NCBI GenBank assembly: GCA_946886075.1
Contig: CAMPHR010000032.1
Span: forward strand, 1-38,969
From: an uncultured Novosphingobium sp.
Lineage (GTDB): Bacteria > Pseudomonadota > Alphaproteobacteria > Sphingomonadales > Sphingomonadaceae
Direction of reading: 5' to 3'
DNA: 38,969 nt
Both the position numbers and the translations under genes were made by a program. Positions 1 through 8,640 of this stretch are shown here, piece by piece. Numbering within the stretch: position 1 is the first letter of the stretch; every line of letters begins with the position of its first letter. A model generated the notes under the pieces. The model was not told where the DNA came from. It searched no databases and saw only the letters and a program-made list of their open reading frames with translations.

Positions 1-20
1 TGCGCTAGCCCACCCCCTAG

Positions 21-44
21 CCCCCTCCCGCTTGCGGGAGGGGG
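21..44. repeat. Short GC-rich palindrome (family E, copy 1)
   Basis: Two perfect 11-base arms (CCCCCTCCCGC and GCGGGAGGGGG) are separated by only two bases. It lies 7 bp beyond the stop of the minus-strand P450 gene. A near-identical element is at 20577-20600, so it is a dispersed repeat. It could act as a transcript 3'-end hairpin, but no U-tract follows on the minus strand, so I do not call it an intrinsic terminator. Confidence 0.7.
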
Positions 45-51
45 GAACAGC

Positions 52-1416
52 TTATGCCTCGAACATCAGCTTCATGCCTGTCCTCGGCCTGATCGTCAGG
101 CGGCTAATTGGTTCGGGCTTGAACCCTTCCGGCACCGACAGGCGGTAGCGGCGCACCACGCTGGCGATCACCGTCATCACCTCCTGCTGGGAGAAGCCTG
201 CGCCCACGCAGACGCGGGGGCCCCGGCCGAAGGGGAACCAGGCCTGTTTCACCATCTCGGCATTGGCGGGATCGTCGAAGCGATCGGGATCGAAGCTGTG
301 CGGGCAGCTCCAATTGTCCTTGTTCCGCTGCGTGAGCCAAGGCGCGACGACCAGCATCGCGCCTTCCTCCAGTTGCTTGTCGCGCATGGGCATGGGGCAA
401 GGCACTTCGCGCGGGAAGAAGGCGACGGGTGGATAAAGGCGCAGCGTTTCGCGGAAGATATTGCGGACGTGGCCCATGTCCTTGAGCATCGCGGCGGTGA
501 GCGCATTTTCGCCCGCCAACGCGACGACTTCGGTGCGTGCGGCGTCCTGGATATGCGCGCATTCCGCGAGCATATAGAGCGCCCAGGTCATGGTGCTGGC
601 CGATGTTTCGTGGCCCGCGAGGAAGACGGTGGAGACCTGGTCCATCACCTGTTGCAGGGTGAAAGGCTCGCCGGTTTCGGGATGCTTGGCTTCGATCAGG
701 GACTGGAGAATGTCCTTGTGCGGAGACTCGCCGCGCTGGTGGAAACCATGGTAGCGGGCTCCGACGATCGGTCGAAAGACGTCGTGAATGGCCTTCGCAG
801 GTTTCAGCGAGCGTCGTTCGAACCAGCGCGCAGGAAAGCCGTAAAGCCGCAGCATCGATGCACTGTGGGCGTAGCGTTGAAACTTGCCAAAGGCATTGTG
901 GATGATGTTGGAGCGATGCTCATCCAACGCCTCGGAAAAGAGCGTGCGGAAGATGATGTCGGCCGCAACATGGGTCATCATCGGGTCGATATCGACGGGC
1001 TTGCTCCGATCGGCTGCATCGATGCGGGCGAGCAGATCGTCGGCGGCGGCGACCATCAGTGGCATGGAACGGTTAAGCGCGGTATGGGCGAAGGCCGGGT
1101 TCACCATGGCCCGCTGGCTTTCCCAATCCTCGCCATTGGCGGAAAAGACGCTGTTGCCGATCAGCGGCGACAGGTTGCGCACCAGCTCGCGATGCTTGGG
1201 GAAGGCCGTGCCGCCGCGCAGGATCTTGTCCACCAGCGGCAGTTCGTTGGCGATATACATGATTTGGCCGGGCATGCGGATTTCGCCCAGCTTCATCGTA
1301 TAGCTTTTCTCAAACAACACGTGAATCCAGCTATGCCAGCCGCGCAGGAAGCGTTTGAAAAGCCCACGGCGGGTCCGGGGCGGCTGTGGATAGGGAGGCG
1401 TGAAGGGTTCGGTCAC
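52..1416 (-). CDS. Cytochrome P450
   Basis: A 454-residue heme-thiolate monooxygenase. The I-helix oxygen-binding motif AGHETSAST is at about residues 267-275, the ExxR pair is E323/R326, and the heme loop FPFGRGPRVCVG carries the axial Cys403. No signal peptide or reductase domain is present, so it needs separate redox partners, none of which is encoded nearby. The start is GTG at 1416, overlapping the TGA of the upstream gene (GTGA), so translation is probably coupled. The N-terminus is proline- and arginine-rich. The overall look, with an HE-T I-helix and a long N-terminus, is of the bacterial CYP class resembling fatty-acid or CYP4-like hydroxylases. The substrate is unknown; the lipase-like neighbour makes a lipid substrate an attractive guess. 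Confidence 0.93.
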   Translation of the reverse strand: MTEPFTPPYPQPPRTRRGLFKRFLRGWHSWIHVLFEKSYTMKLGEIRMPGQIMYIANELPLVDKILRGGTAFPKHRELVRNLSPLIGNSVFSANGEDWESQRAMVNPAFAHTALNRSMPLMVAAADDLLARIDAADRSKPVDIDPMMTHVAADIIFRTLFSEALDEHRSNIIHNAFGKFQRYAHSASMLRLYGFPARWFERRSLKPAKAIHDVFRPIVGARYHGFHQRGESPHKDILQSLIEAKHPETGEPFTLQQVMDQVSTVFLAGHETSASTMTWALYMLAECAHIQDAARTEVVALAGENALTAAMLKDMGHVRNIFRETLRLYPPVAFFPREVPCPMPMRDKQLEEGAMLVVAPWLTQRNKDNWSCPHSFDPDRFDDPANAEMVKQAWFPFGRGPRVCVGAGFSQQEVMTVIASVVRRYRLSVPEGFKPEPISRLTIRPRTGMKLMFEA

Positions 1417-2555
1417 GGGATGGCCCTGAAGGCTGCGATGGCTTGGTCGATGGTGCGGCGGCCAGCGGTCAGGCTGACATAATCCACCGGCGAGAGGCGA
1501 TCGCCGACACGCAGATAATCGAAATGCGCCTCATATTTGTTCGACCAGCCGCTGTGATAATTTTCAGGGTCGTAAAAGACGTGGAAGCGCGGGGACAGAA
1601 GGTCCACCCGCGCGGCGCAACGATCCGAAACCAGCCGGATCGGGTGGACGTCATGATAGGCGGCGCCGTCGGGCGGGGCGGAGAAGTCGACCAGGCGGAA
1701 CTGACCTTCGTCCAGCGCCTTCAGGTCCGCATGATACCAGCGGGCGTCCTTGCGCAGGGCGATGACGGGGACGACTTGCCCCAGCGTCAGGGCGGTGAAA
1801 TGATCGGGCAGCGGCTTGCCGCCGCGCAGTTCGAGGATGCGGCGCAGGACGCTCATCGCATAGATGGTGCCGTTGCTGTGGGAGGCGAAGATGACCTCGT
1901 CCCACTCGCTCTCAATCTCCTGCGCGATGCGGGCGGCGAACTGGTCGAGGCGGGCGTCCATCTCTGCGCCGGGACCGCGCGCGGCGACGCTGTGGTTGTA
2001 ATACATGAAGCGCAGCAGCCAAGGGACGATCAGCTTGTTTAGCAGCTTTCCCGATAGCAATGCACTGATGCCGATCCCGATCAGTGCCGCCGCCCAGAAC
2101 GGCATGAGCAGCGACAGCAGCAAGGCAGGGATCAGCGCGAGCCCGAGCGGGATGAGGATCGCGAGCAGCGGCGGGTAGAGGATGGTGATGACCGGGCCGG
2201 GTCGCAGCTTCCGCATCCGGAGAAACTGCATGTGCCGGGCGTGGGCGGCATAGGTCGCGATTGATCGCCAGGCGAGGAGTAGCGGATTGCGGATCCACAC
2301 CTTGCCGACCAGATCCTCCCAGCGGAGGAACTCATAATCCGTTTCCACCCCGGCGCTGTGGTTGGTGACGGTCCAGATCGCAGATGATGCGGGGCCTGAG
2401 CGGCGCGCGCTGACCTCCACCTGCTCACCGGAGAGGCGCGCGTAGCGCTCCGCCTGCTCACGATAGAGTTGGTGATAAAAACGCACCCCGCGCGGATCGA
2501 ATCCGCCTAGGTAGAAGACTTTACGCTTGAACTTCTGCACGGCCCTGTTCCACAT
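1413..2555 (-). CDS. Alpha/beta-hydrolase-like membrane protein
   Basis: 380 residues counted from the Met at 2555. The frame stays open upstream to 2822, but the extra part is antisense to the next gene. A long hydrophobic stretch at about residues 121-168 suggests one or two membrane passes, probably a hairpin. Downstream, ASHSNGT (nucleophile candidate Ser227) sits after a hydrophobic beta-strand, as in the nucleophile elbow of lipases and esterases. A conserved-looking start, KVFYLGGFDPRG, precedes the membrane part. It is coupled by a 4-base overlap to the P450 gene and starts 6 bp from a divergent PLA2-like gene. I do not recognise a named family. A membrane-associated lipid esterase is an inference from the elbow motif and context. 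Confidence 0.7.
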   Translation of the reverse strand: MWNRAVQKFKRKVFYLGGFDPRGVRFYHQLYREQAERYARLSGEQVEVSARRSGPASSAIWTVTNHSAGVETDYEFLRWEDLVGKVWIRNPLLLAWRSIATYAAHARHMQFLRMRKLRPGPVITILYPPLLAILIPLGLALIPALLLSLLMPFWAAALIGIGISALLSGKLLNKLIVPWLLRFMYYNHSVAARGPGAEMDARLDQFAARIAQEIESEWDEVIFASHSNGTIYAMSVLRRILELRGGKPLPDHFTALTLGQVVPVIALRKDARWYHADLKALDEGQFRLVDFSAPPDGAAYHDVHPIRLVSDRCAARVDLLSPRFHVFYDPENYHSGWSNKYEAHFDYLRVGDRLSPVDYVSLTAGRRTIDQAIAAFRAIP

Positions 2556-2561
2556 CGGGCC

Positions 2562-2855
2562 ATGACGACACCCGAACGCGATTACTGCTATTTCATAGAT
2601 CACCGCAAATACAACCGAAACATCGGCTGCCGGAAACATGACAATGCCTATGGCATCAATGGCGGCGGGAGCGAGCGGGATCGGTGGCGGGCGGACCTCG
2701 CCTTTTACCGGCACATGCGCGGCAATGGCGATCCCATGGCGCTGCCTGCGCTGCTCGCCTGCCTCGTCTTCGGCTGGTTCTGCTGGAACTATCATCCGGG
2801 CAAGGGCCTGTGGCGGGGACAACTCTTGCGCCGCTTCGCGAAAGCGCCGAAGTGA
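2562..2855 (+). CDS. Small phospholipase-A2-like protein with C-terminal membrane segment
   Basis: 97 residues. Residues 23-30 read CRKHDNAY, matching the CxxHDxxY active-site signature of the secreted/parvoviral PLA2 superfamily: His26 would be the catalytic histidine, Asp27 the calcium ligand, and Asp45 in WRADLAF the second catalytic Asp. A hydrophobic segment (about 59-75, [16 protein letters not shown]) follows, then a basic tail. It has no signal peptide and is shorter than typical PLA2 domains. The gene ends 5 bp before kdsA on the same strand, so the two may be cotranscribed. It is divergent from the hydrolase-like gene. The family assignment rests on the motif only. Confidence 0.65.
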   Translation: MTTPERDYCYFIDHRKYNRNIGCRKHDNAYGINGGGSERDRWRADLAFYRHMRGNGDPMALPALLACLVFGWFCWNYHPGKGLWRGQLLRRFAKAPK

Positions 2856-2860
2856 GCGGC

Positions 2861-3688
2861 ATGAACAATCCCAAGCATGTTTCCATAGGACCGGTTACGA
2901 TCGGCAACGATCTGCCCTTCGTCCTGATCTCCGGGCCTTGCCAGATCGAGAGCCGCGATCATGCGATGATGATAGCGGAGAAGCTGGCGGAGGTCGCGCG
3001 GAAGGCGGGCGTGCCGTTCATCTTCAAATCCTCGTTCGACAAGGCAAACCGGACTTCGGTGTCAGGTCAGCGGGGCGTGGGGATTGATGCGGGGCTGGCG
3101 ATCCTGGCTGAGGTGAAGGCGCAGCTTGGTTGTCCGGTGCTGACTGACGTGCATGACGCGGGTCAGGTGGAGGCAGCGGCGCAGGCGGTGGATATTCTGC
3201 AGATTCCGGCCTTTCTTTGCCGTCAGACGGACTTGCTGCTGGCGGCGGGGCGGACAGGGGCTGTCGTCAATGTGAAGAAGGGGCAGTTTCTTGCGCCCTG
3301 GGACATGGCGGCGGTGGCGCAGAAGGTGGCTTCGACCGGCAATGACCGAATCCTTTTGACGGAACGAGGGGCGAGCTTTGGCTACAACACACTGGTCAGC
3401 GATATGCGGTCTCTGCCGGTGATGGCTGAGACAGGCTATCCGGTGGTGTTCGACGCAACCCATTCGGTGCAGCAGCCGGGCGGGTTGGGATCTGCCTCGG
3501 GCGGGCAGCGCGAGTTCGCGCCGGTGCTGGCGCGCAGTGCTGTTGCGGCGGGGGTCGCGGCGATCTTCGCCGAGGCGCATGATGATCCTGATCGCGCGCC
3601 TTCGGATGGGCCGGTGATGCTGCCGCTGGAGTGGATGGGACCGTTGTTGGAAAAATTGAAAGCGATTGATGCGGTGGTGAAGGGATAA
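2861..3688 (+). CDS. kdsA: 3-deoxy-8-phosphooctulonate synthase
   Basis: 275 residues, normal KdsA length, starting at the ATG at 2861; an in-frame extension to 2684 only overlaps the preceding gene. It condenses arabinose 5-phosphate with phosphoenolpyruvate to make Kdo-8-phosphate. Family motifs seen are [11 protein letters not shown] near the N-terminus, [54 protein letters not shown] and [12 protein letters not shown]. The CRQTDLL and KKGQF motifs distinguish KdsA from DAHP synthases. It is cytoplasmic. Sphingomonads are known for replacing LPS with glycosphingolipids, so the use of Kdo here is less obvious than in enterobacteria. Confidence 0.96.
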   Translation: MNNPKHVSIGPVTIGNDLPFVLISGPCQIESRDHAMMIAEKLAEVARKAGVPFIFKSSFDKANRTSVSGQRGVGIDAGLAILAEVKAQLGCPVLTDVHDAGQVEAAAQAVDILQIPAFLCRQTDLLLAAGRTGAVVNVKKGQFLAPWDMAAVAQKVASTGNDRILLTERGASFGYNTLVSDMRSLPVMAETGYPVVFDATHSVQQPGGLGSASGGQREFAPVLARSAVAAGVAAIFAEAHDDPDRAPSDGPVMLPLEWMGPLLEKLKAIDAVVKG

Positions 3689-3691
3689 GGG

Positions 3692-3848
3692 GTTCACGCG
3701 GAGGCGCGGAGACGCGGAGGGGAGTAGCGCAGCACTTTTTTATCCATTCTGCGTCCTCTGCGTAGAAAATATTTTAGAGGCGCAGCGAACGCAGAGAGGT
3801 TCGGAGACTAGCTCTAATTTCTCCGCGCCTCCGCGTCTCCGCGTGAAC
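3692..3848. repeat. Compound palindromic intergenic repeat (family A, copy 1)
   Basis: Near-complementary 28-base arms begin GTTCACGCGGAGGCGCGGAG at 3692 and end CTCCGCGTGAAC at 3848, built from the repeated units GCGGAG(A/G)C. Inside is a second unit with TCTGCGTCCTCTGCGTAGAA (about 3748-3767) and a partial inverse ACGCAGAG near 3788-3796. It fills the convergent gap between kdsA and proA. The same outer and inner modules recur at 23131-23257 in the suf operon. Confidence 0.85.
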
Positions 3849-3860
3849 AAAATTATCGCT

Positions 3861-5126
3861 TTACGGCCGCGTCTGGCCAGTTCCGCGCACGAGCCATTTG
3901 TAGGTGGTGAGCCCTTCCAGCGCCACCGGCCCCCGTGCATGCAGCCGCCCGGTCGAGATGCCGATCTCTGCGCCCAGTCCGAACTCGCCGCCATCGGCGA
4001 ACTGGGTGGAGGCATTCCACATGACGATCGCGCTGTCGACGGCGTTGAGGAAGCGTTCGGCCTTCTCCGCGTCTTCGGTGATGATCGCGTCAGTGTGATG
4101 GCTGGCATGGGCGGCGATATGGGCGAGCGCTTCGTCCAGCCCATCTACCAGCCGCACGGAGACGATGGCGTCGAGATATTCGGCATCCCAATCCTCATCC
4201 GAAGCAGCGATGACACGCGCATCCAGCGCCTGCACCGCTTCATCGCCGCGCACTTCGCATTTTGCGTCGAGCAGTGCCTTCACGATCGCGAGTGCTGCGC
4301 CAAACGCCTTGTCGATCAGCACCGTCTCAGTCGCCCCGCAAATGCCGGTGCGGCGCATCTTGGCGTTGACGATCAGCTTGACCGCCATGTCCGGGTCGGC
4401 TGCGCCATCGACATAGCTGTGGTTGATGCCGTCGAGATGCGCAAGCACGGGCACGCGCGCCTCTTCCTGCACGCGCGCGACCAGGCTCTTGCCGCCGCGC
4501 GGGACGATGAGGTCGATAAAGTCCGATGCCTTGAGCAGCGCGCCCACGGCGGCGCGATCCGTCGTCGGCACGAGTTGCACCGCGTCGGCGGGCAGGCCAG
4601 CGGCGGCGATGCCTTCGGCCATGGCGGCGTGGATGGCGCGGTTGCTTTCCTTCGCCTCGCTGCCGCCGCGCAGGATGACCGCGTTGCCCGCCCGCAGGCA
4701 CAGCGCAGCGGCGTCGGCGGTCACATTGGGACGGCTTTCGTAGATGATGCCGATGACGCCCAGCGGCACGCGGACGCGGGACAGCTCCATGCCGTTGGGC
4801 CGGACCTGTTTGTCGATGACACGCCCAAGCGGATTGTCGAGGCTCGCGACCTGATCGACGCCAGCGGCGGTCGCTTCCACGCGGGCTTCGTCAAGGCGCA
4901 GGCGATCGAGCATGGCTGGCGACAGCCCATTGGCGGCGGCGTTTTCCACGTCGCGCGCGTTGGCGGCAAGGATCTGCGGCGCCTGATCCCGAAGCGCCTG
5001 GGCGGCGCGGCGCAGCGCGTCGATCTTTTGCGCGTCGCTTGCGCTCGCGAGCGTCACGGCAGCGGCGCGGGCACGCGCTCCCATCGCGGCGATGAGCATT
5101 TCGGGAGTCTGAGTCAGGTCATTCAT
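3861..5126 (-). CDS. proA: Gamma-glutamyl phosphate reductase
   Basis: 421 residues, typical ProA length. It reduces gamma-glutamyl phosphate with NADPH to glutamate-5-semialdehyde, the second step of proline synthesis from glutamate. The aldehyde-dehydrogenase-fold landmarks are present: [41 protein letters not shown], and the catalytic Cys263 in [11 protein letters not shown]. The enzyme is cytoplasmic. No proB lies next to it in this window; it stands alone between two repeat-bearing gaps. The ATG at 5126 fits the family start, a short lead before the [12 protein letters not shown] helix. Confidence 0.97.
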   Translation of the reverse strand: MNDLTQTPEMLIAAMGARARAAAVTLASASDAQKIDALRRAAQALRDQAPQILAANARDVENAAANGLSPAMLDRLRLDEARVEATAAGVDQVASLDNPLGRVIDKQVRPNGMELSRVRVPLGVIGIIYESRPNVTADAAALCLRAGNAVILRGGSEAKESNRAIHAAMAEGIAAAGLPADAVQLVPTTDRAAVGALLKASDFIDLIVPRGGKSLVARVQEEARVPVLAHLDGINHSYVDGAADPDMAVKLIVNAKMRRTGICGATETVLIDKAFGAALAIVKALLDAKCEVRGDEAVQALDARVIAASDEDWDAEYLDAIVSVRLVDGLDEALAHIAAHASHHTDAIITEDAEKAERFLNAVDSAIVMWNASTQFADGGEFGLGAEIGISTGRLHARGPVALEGLTTYKWLVRGTGQTRP

Positions 5127-5235
5127 TGGGTCGAGCCTTTCGAGCGCGCCCTTAGCATGAAAGGGTGGCGGGACGGAAGGCGGTGGGCGGACCCGAGCTT
5201 CGCTATAGCGTTAGCGTGATTATCTCGATCTAAGT

Positions 5236-5339
5236 GAACCCGTTCGGGCTGAGCTTGTCGAAGCCCTTCCCTTCTCTTCAAAAGATGAAAAGTCGTTGGC
5301 TTCGCCGGCCTGCGGCTCGACAAGCTCAGGGCGAACGGA
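5236..5339. repeat. Palindromic intergenic repeat (family B, copy 1)
   Basis: The arms are GTTCGGGCTGAGCTTGTCGA near 5242 and TCGACAAGCTCAGGGCGAAC ending near 5337, almost perfect inverse complements. The second copy, at 22272-22352, lies inside sufS. This is the repeat whose translation contains VRPEPVEG, seen widely in sphingomonad genomes (background knowledge). It occupies most of the 227-bp gap between proA and the methyltransferase; I see nothing else in that gap. Confidence 0.88.
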
Positions 5340-5353
5340 TGATAGGGGGGGTT

Positions 5354-5980
5354 TTAAGCAGCCTGCGCCAGACGTTCCGCCTTCATTGCGCGGAAGGTGC
5401 GGCAGGGCGGGATGTTGCGCCATTCGACACGCTCGGCGATGTCGTTGAACTGCCCGGCGAGCAGATGCCGCACGAAGGCCGAATATTGATAGACCAGGAA
5501 TTCGCCGCCCGGTCGCAGAGCTCGCTGCGTTTCCGCGCAGATCAGCTCGCCGACACCATCCGGCAAGGTCGAGAAGGGAATGCCCGACAGGATATAGTCG
5601 GCATGCTGATGACCTGCTTCGCTGATGAAGCGGCGCACATCCGCCGCCGATCCATGGACCACCCGCAGGCGGGGATCATCGATCTGCGCTTCGAGCCAGG
5701 CGACGAAGTCGAGGTTGAGATCGATCGCGATGAGCTTGGCGTCGGGATGCATGCGTTCCAGGATCGGCCGGGTGAAGGTGCCGACGCCCGGTCCATATTC
5801 CACGAACAGGCGCGTGCGCTGCCAATCCACCTGGTCCAGCATGCTGTTCACCAGCGCCGGAGAGGACGGGATCACCGATCCGATCATACCGGGATGTTTC
5901 ACGAACTGGCGGAAGAACATGCTCCATTGGCCAAGGAATGAGGCTGGAGCTGCTTTTGTCTTCAGGGGAATGGAGGCCAT
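5354..5980 (-). CDS. PmtA-like class I SAM methyltransferase
   Basis: 208 residues from the ATG at 5980 (MASIPLKTK). The frame continues upstream to 6106 but the extra 42 residues look non-family. The SAM-binding motif I is VEYGPGVGTFTRPIL at about residues 60-75, followed by an acidic end of strand beta-2 (LIAIDLNLDF) and the post-motif ADYILSGIPFSTL. This pattern, with an N-terminal FFRQFVKHPGMIGSVIPSS, matches the rRNA-dimethylase-like phospholipid N-methyltransferases (PmtA of Rhodobacter/Sinorhizobium type), which methylate phosphatidylethanolamine towards phosphatidylcholine. Substrate is inferred from family resemblance. The gene is monocistronic. Confidence 0.8.
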   Translation of the reverse strand: MASIPLKTKAAPASFLGQWSMFFRQFVKHPGMIGSVIPSSPALVNSMLDQVDWQRTRLFVEYGPGVGTFTRPILERMHPDAKLIAIDLNLDFVAWLEAQIDDPRLRVVHGSAADVRRFISEAGHQHADYILSGIPFSTLPDGVGELICAETQRALRPGGEFLVYQYSAFVRHLLAGQFNDIAERVEWRNIPPCRTFRAMKAERLAQAA

Positions 5981-6127
5981 CAATACTCGCCTGTCTGCCT
6001 TCTGTCTGGGCCTTGCAAATAACGGCGAGCCTTGCAAGCCGCTTTGCACTGGCGGGCCTCGGCCCGGCCATGGGTAAGCGAACGCGCGGACTGCGGATGG
6101 GTTCAATCCGCAGTCCGCTATCCTTTG

Positions 6128-8434
6128 TTAGGACGGACGCTCGCGCGACCGGAGCATGCCCGGCGAAACGAAGCCGATGGGATCGACCCGCATCGCGCTT
6201 TGCTTCAGCTGGGATTGGATCTTTTCATATTCCTGCTCCATTTCCGGCGTCACCGACGCGCGCGTTTCTTCCAGCGCCTCATTGAAATGCGCCTGCTCGA
6301 CGCGCTCCACGGACAATGACTTGCGCAGAGCGATGAGACCGGCGCGACGGACGAGATCCTCCAGGTCCGCGCCAGTGAACCGCTCGGTCCGCTCCGCCAG
6401 ATCATCAAGATCGACGTCCTCACTCAACGGCATCTTGCCCGTGTGGATCGCGAGGATGCGCTTGCGCCCGGCCTTGTCCGGCACCGGCACATAGATAAGC
6501 TCATCGAAACGCCCCGGCCGCAGCAGCGCGGGGTCGATCAGCGTCGGCCGGTTGGTCGCGCCGATGACGACCACCGATTGCAGCTCCTCCAACCCGTCCA
6601 TTTCGGCAAGGATGGTGTTCACCACCCGCTCCGTCACGGCTGGTTCGCCAAGCCCGCCGCCCCGCGCGGGAACGAGGCTGTCGAGCTCATCGATGAAGAT
6701 GACCGTGGGCGCCACCTGCCGCGCGCGGGCGAACAGGCGGGCGATCTGCTGCTCACTTTCGCCATACCATTTGGACAGGAGGTCGCTGGACTTGGTCGCG
6801 ATGAAATTCGCCTGCGCCTCCCGCGCAACCGCCTTGGCCAGCAGGGTCTTGCCGGTTCCAGGAGGACCATAGAGCAGGAAGCCCTTGGCCGGGCGGATGC
6901 CGATGCGGCGGAAGGCGTCGGGATCTTTCAGCGGAAGCTCGACCCCTTCCTTCAAGCGCATCTGGGCATCATCCAGGCCGCCGATATCGGACCAGCCGAT
7001 ATTGGGCGCCTGCACCATCACCTCCCGCATGGCGGACGGTTGGACGCGTTTGATCGCCGCCATGAAGTCGTCGCGCGTGACCGACAGTTCCTCCAGCACG
7101 TCCTGCGGGATGGTGCCTTCCTCAAGGTTGAGGCGTGGCATGAAGCGGCGCACTGCCTCGATCGCCGCCTCACGGGTCAGGGCGGCGAGATCAGCGCCGA
7201 CGAAGCCATAGGTCATGCGGGCGAGTTCGCCCAGGTCAACGCCCTCGCCAAGCGGCATGCCGCGGGTGTGGATGCCCATGATCTCGCGCCGCCCGCGTTC
7301 GTCGGGAACGCCGACAATGATCTCGCGGTCGAAGCGGCCCGGACGGCGCAGCGCCTCGTCAATCGCTTCGGGCCGGTTGGTGGCGGCGATCACGACGAGA
7401 TTGGTGCGCGGTTCAAGGCCATCCATCAGCGTCAGCAGCTGTGCGACGAGGCGCTTTTCGGTCTCGCCAGTCACATTGCCGCGCTTGGGTGCGATCGAGT
7501 CGATCTCGTCTATGAACAGGATCGAGGGCGCGGACTTTGCGGCTGCCTCGAATATCTCGCGCAGCTGCTTTTCCGATTCGCCATAGGCCGATCCCATGAT
7601 CTCCGGCCCGTTGATCAGGAAGAATTCCGCTTCGGACTCGTTCGCTACGGCACGAGCAAGGCGCGTCTTACCCGTGCCCGGCGGGCCATGGAGCAGCACG
7701 CCCTTGGGCGGATCGACGCCCAGACGTTCGAACAGTTCGGGATAGCGCAGCGGCAGCTCCACCATCTCGCGCAGCTGGTCGATCGCTTCGGCCATGCCGC
7801 CGACATCGTCATAGGTGACGTCAGCGCGGCGAGATTCCTTCGGCTCCTCATATTCGGCGCGCAGGTCGATTTCCGTATCCGCGTCGATCTGCACGAAGCC
7901 CTTGGGCGTGGTCGAGACGACGACCAGCCTGATTTCCTGCAGCGCATAAGCGGGAGCCGCCAGCATCTGGCGCAGTTGGGGCGGCATGTCGGTGGGGGGC
8001 ACCTGCTGCTGGCCGGCGGTGGCAACTACGTCCCCGGCCGCGAGCGGGCGCTGGAAGAAAACCCGCTTCAAAGCCTCTGGATTGCCCTGCAACCGCAGGT
8101 TATTTTGTGCGGGCGCGAAGACAACGCGCTGGGCCGGGCGCGGCTCGATCTTGCTGATCTGGACGAAATCACCCGAACCGACACCGGCATTCGCACGCTG
8201 CAAACCATCCAGGCGGAGGACGTCGAGCCCCTCATCCTCTTTATAGGGCCGCACCACGCGGGCGGGCGTTGAGCGTTTTCCAGCGATCTCGATCACATCG
8301 CCTTCAGCAAGCTGAAGCTCCGCCATCACCGCGGTCGGAATCCGTGCGAGCCCGCGTCCTGCGTCTTCAGGCCGCGCATTGGCGACCTGAATCCTGCGTC
8401 CCGGGCTTTCCTGTTCGGCCATTGCCATCCCCAT
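6128..8434 (-). CDS. CDC48/VAT-type double AAA+ ATPase
   Basis: About 768 residues. The order is an N-terminal double-psi-barrel-like substrate domain (about 1-190), D1 with Walker A GPPGTGKT at about 250-257 and Walker B ILFIDEID, then D2 with a second GPPGTGKT at about 523-530, VIFIDELDSL and the ATNRP and RPGRFD motifs. Both ATPase rings look intact. The family unfolds proteins for degradation or disassembly and forms hexamers. The frame opens with GTG at 8443; ATGs at 8434, 8428 and 8422 follow closely, and I chose the first ATG. The C-terminus ends in a basic tail rather than an HbYX motif. The gene is monocistronic. Confidence 0.93.
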   Translation of the reverse strand: MGMAMAEQESPGRRIQVANARPEDAGRGLARIPTAVMAELQLAEGDVIEIAGKRSTPARVVRPYKEDEGLDVLRLDGLQRANAGVGSGDFVQISKIEPRPAQRVVFAPAQNNLRLQGNPEALKRVFFQRPLAAGDVVATAGQQQVPPTDMPPQLRQMLAAPAYALQEIRLVVVSTTPKGFVQIDADTEIDLRAEYEEPKESRRADVTYDDVGGMAEAIDQLREMVELPLRYPELFERLGVDPPKGVLLHGPPGTGKTRLARAVANESEAEFFLINGPEIMGSAYGESEKQLREIFEAAAKSAPSILFIDEIDSIAPKRGNVTGETEKRLVAQLLTLMDGLEPRTNLVVIAATNRPEAIDEALRRPGRFDREIIVGVPDERGRREIMGIHTRGMPLGEGVDLGELARMTYGFVGADLAALTREAAIEAVRRFMPRLNLEEGTIPQDVLEELSVTRDDFMAAIKRVQPSAMREVMVQAPNIGWSDIGGLDDAQMRLKEGVELPLKDPDAFRRIGIRPAKGFLLYGPPGTGKTLLAKAVAREAQANFIATKSSDLLSKWYGESEQQIARLFARARQVAPTVIFIDELDSLVPARGGGLGEPAVTERVVNTILAEMDGLEELQSVVVIGATNRPTLIDPALLRPGRFDELIYVPVPDKAGRKRILAIHTGKMPLSEDVDLDDLAERTERFTGADLEDLVRRAGLIALRKSLSVERVEQAHFNEALEETRASVTPEMEQEYEKIQSQLKQSAMRVDPIGFVSPGMLRSRERPS

Positions 8435-8508
8435 TCTTGTCACTGCGTAACGAGATAGGAAACGTCGAAGCTTGAGGAAAGGGCCCCGCGATCATGATAA
8501 CCCGGGAT

Positions 8509-8538
8509 AAAAAAAGGGCTGACCCGAAAGGCCAGCCC
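8509..8538 (-). terminator. Intrinsic terminator with no gene upstream on its strand
   Basis: On the minus strand a 9-bp stem (GGGCTGGCC / GGTCAGCCC, one G-U pair, loop TTTCG) is followed by seven T residues. This is a textbook rho-independent terminator. It lies upstream of the CDC48 start, and there is no minus-strand protein gene to its right, so it must end a non-coding transcript or insulate CDC48. Confidence 0.7.
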
Positions 8539-8640
8539 GGAAAGTTTTAGGAGAGGATGCCTGAAAGGCCTTTCCTATGTGCGCTGCAGCATGATATTTT
8601 GCAATTGCGAAAGGGGTTGAAGAGTTGCAAAATTTGCATC
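8509..8640 (-). ncRNA. Candidate small RNA ending at the 8509-8538 terminator
   Basis: The 326-bp gap between CDC48 and the LysR gene holds no convincing protein. Reading leftwards on the minus strand there is an AT-rich stretch with repeated TTGCAA-type words (8600-8640), then a palindrome GAAAGGCCTTTC (8563-8574), then a pyrimidine stretch CCTCTCCTAAAAC (8543-8555) complementary to Shine-Dalgarno sequences, then the terminator. This resembles the plan of an alphaproteobacterial trans-acting sRNA with an anti-SD loop. The promoter and 5' end are not defined. On the plus strand a 37-codon ORF from ATG 8558 has an AGGAGAGG just 5' of it but no recognisable product. Confidence 0.4.

Noticed and set aside
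298..1482. Long plus-strand open frame (394 codons) opposite the P450
   Set aside because: It is antisense to a gene with clear heme and I-helix motifs; high GC makes long antisense frames common, and its translation has no recognisable domain.
3843..5219. 458-codon plus-strand frame opposite proA
   Set aside because: Antisense shadow; proA has all family motifs.
6443..8272. 609-codon plus-strand frame opposite CDC48
   Set aside because: Antisense shadow of a strong AAA gene, low-complexity H/D/R-rich translation.
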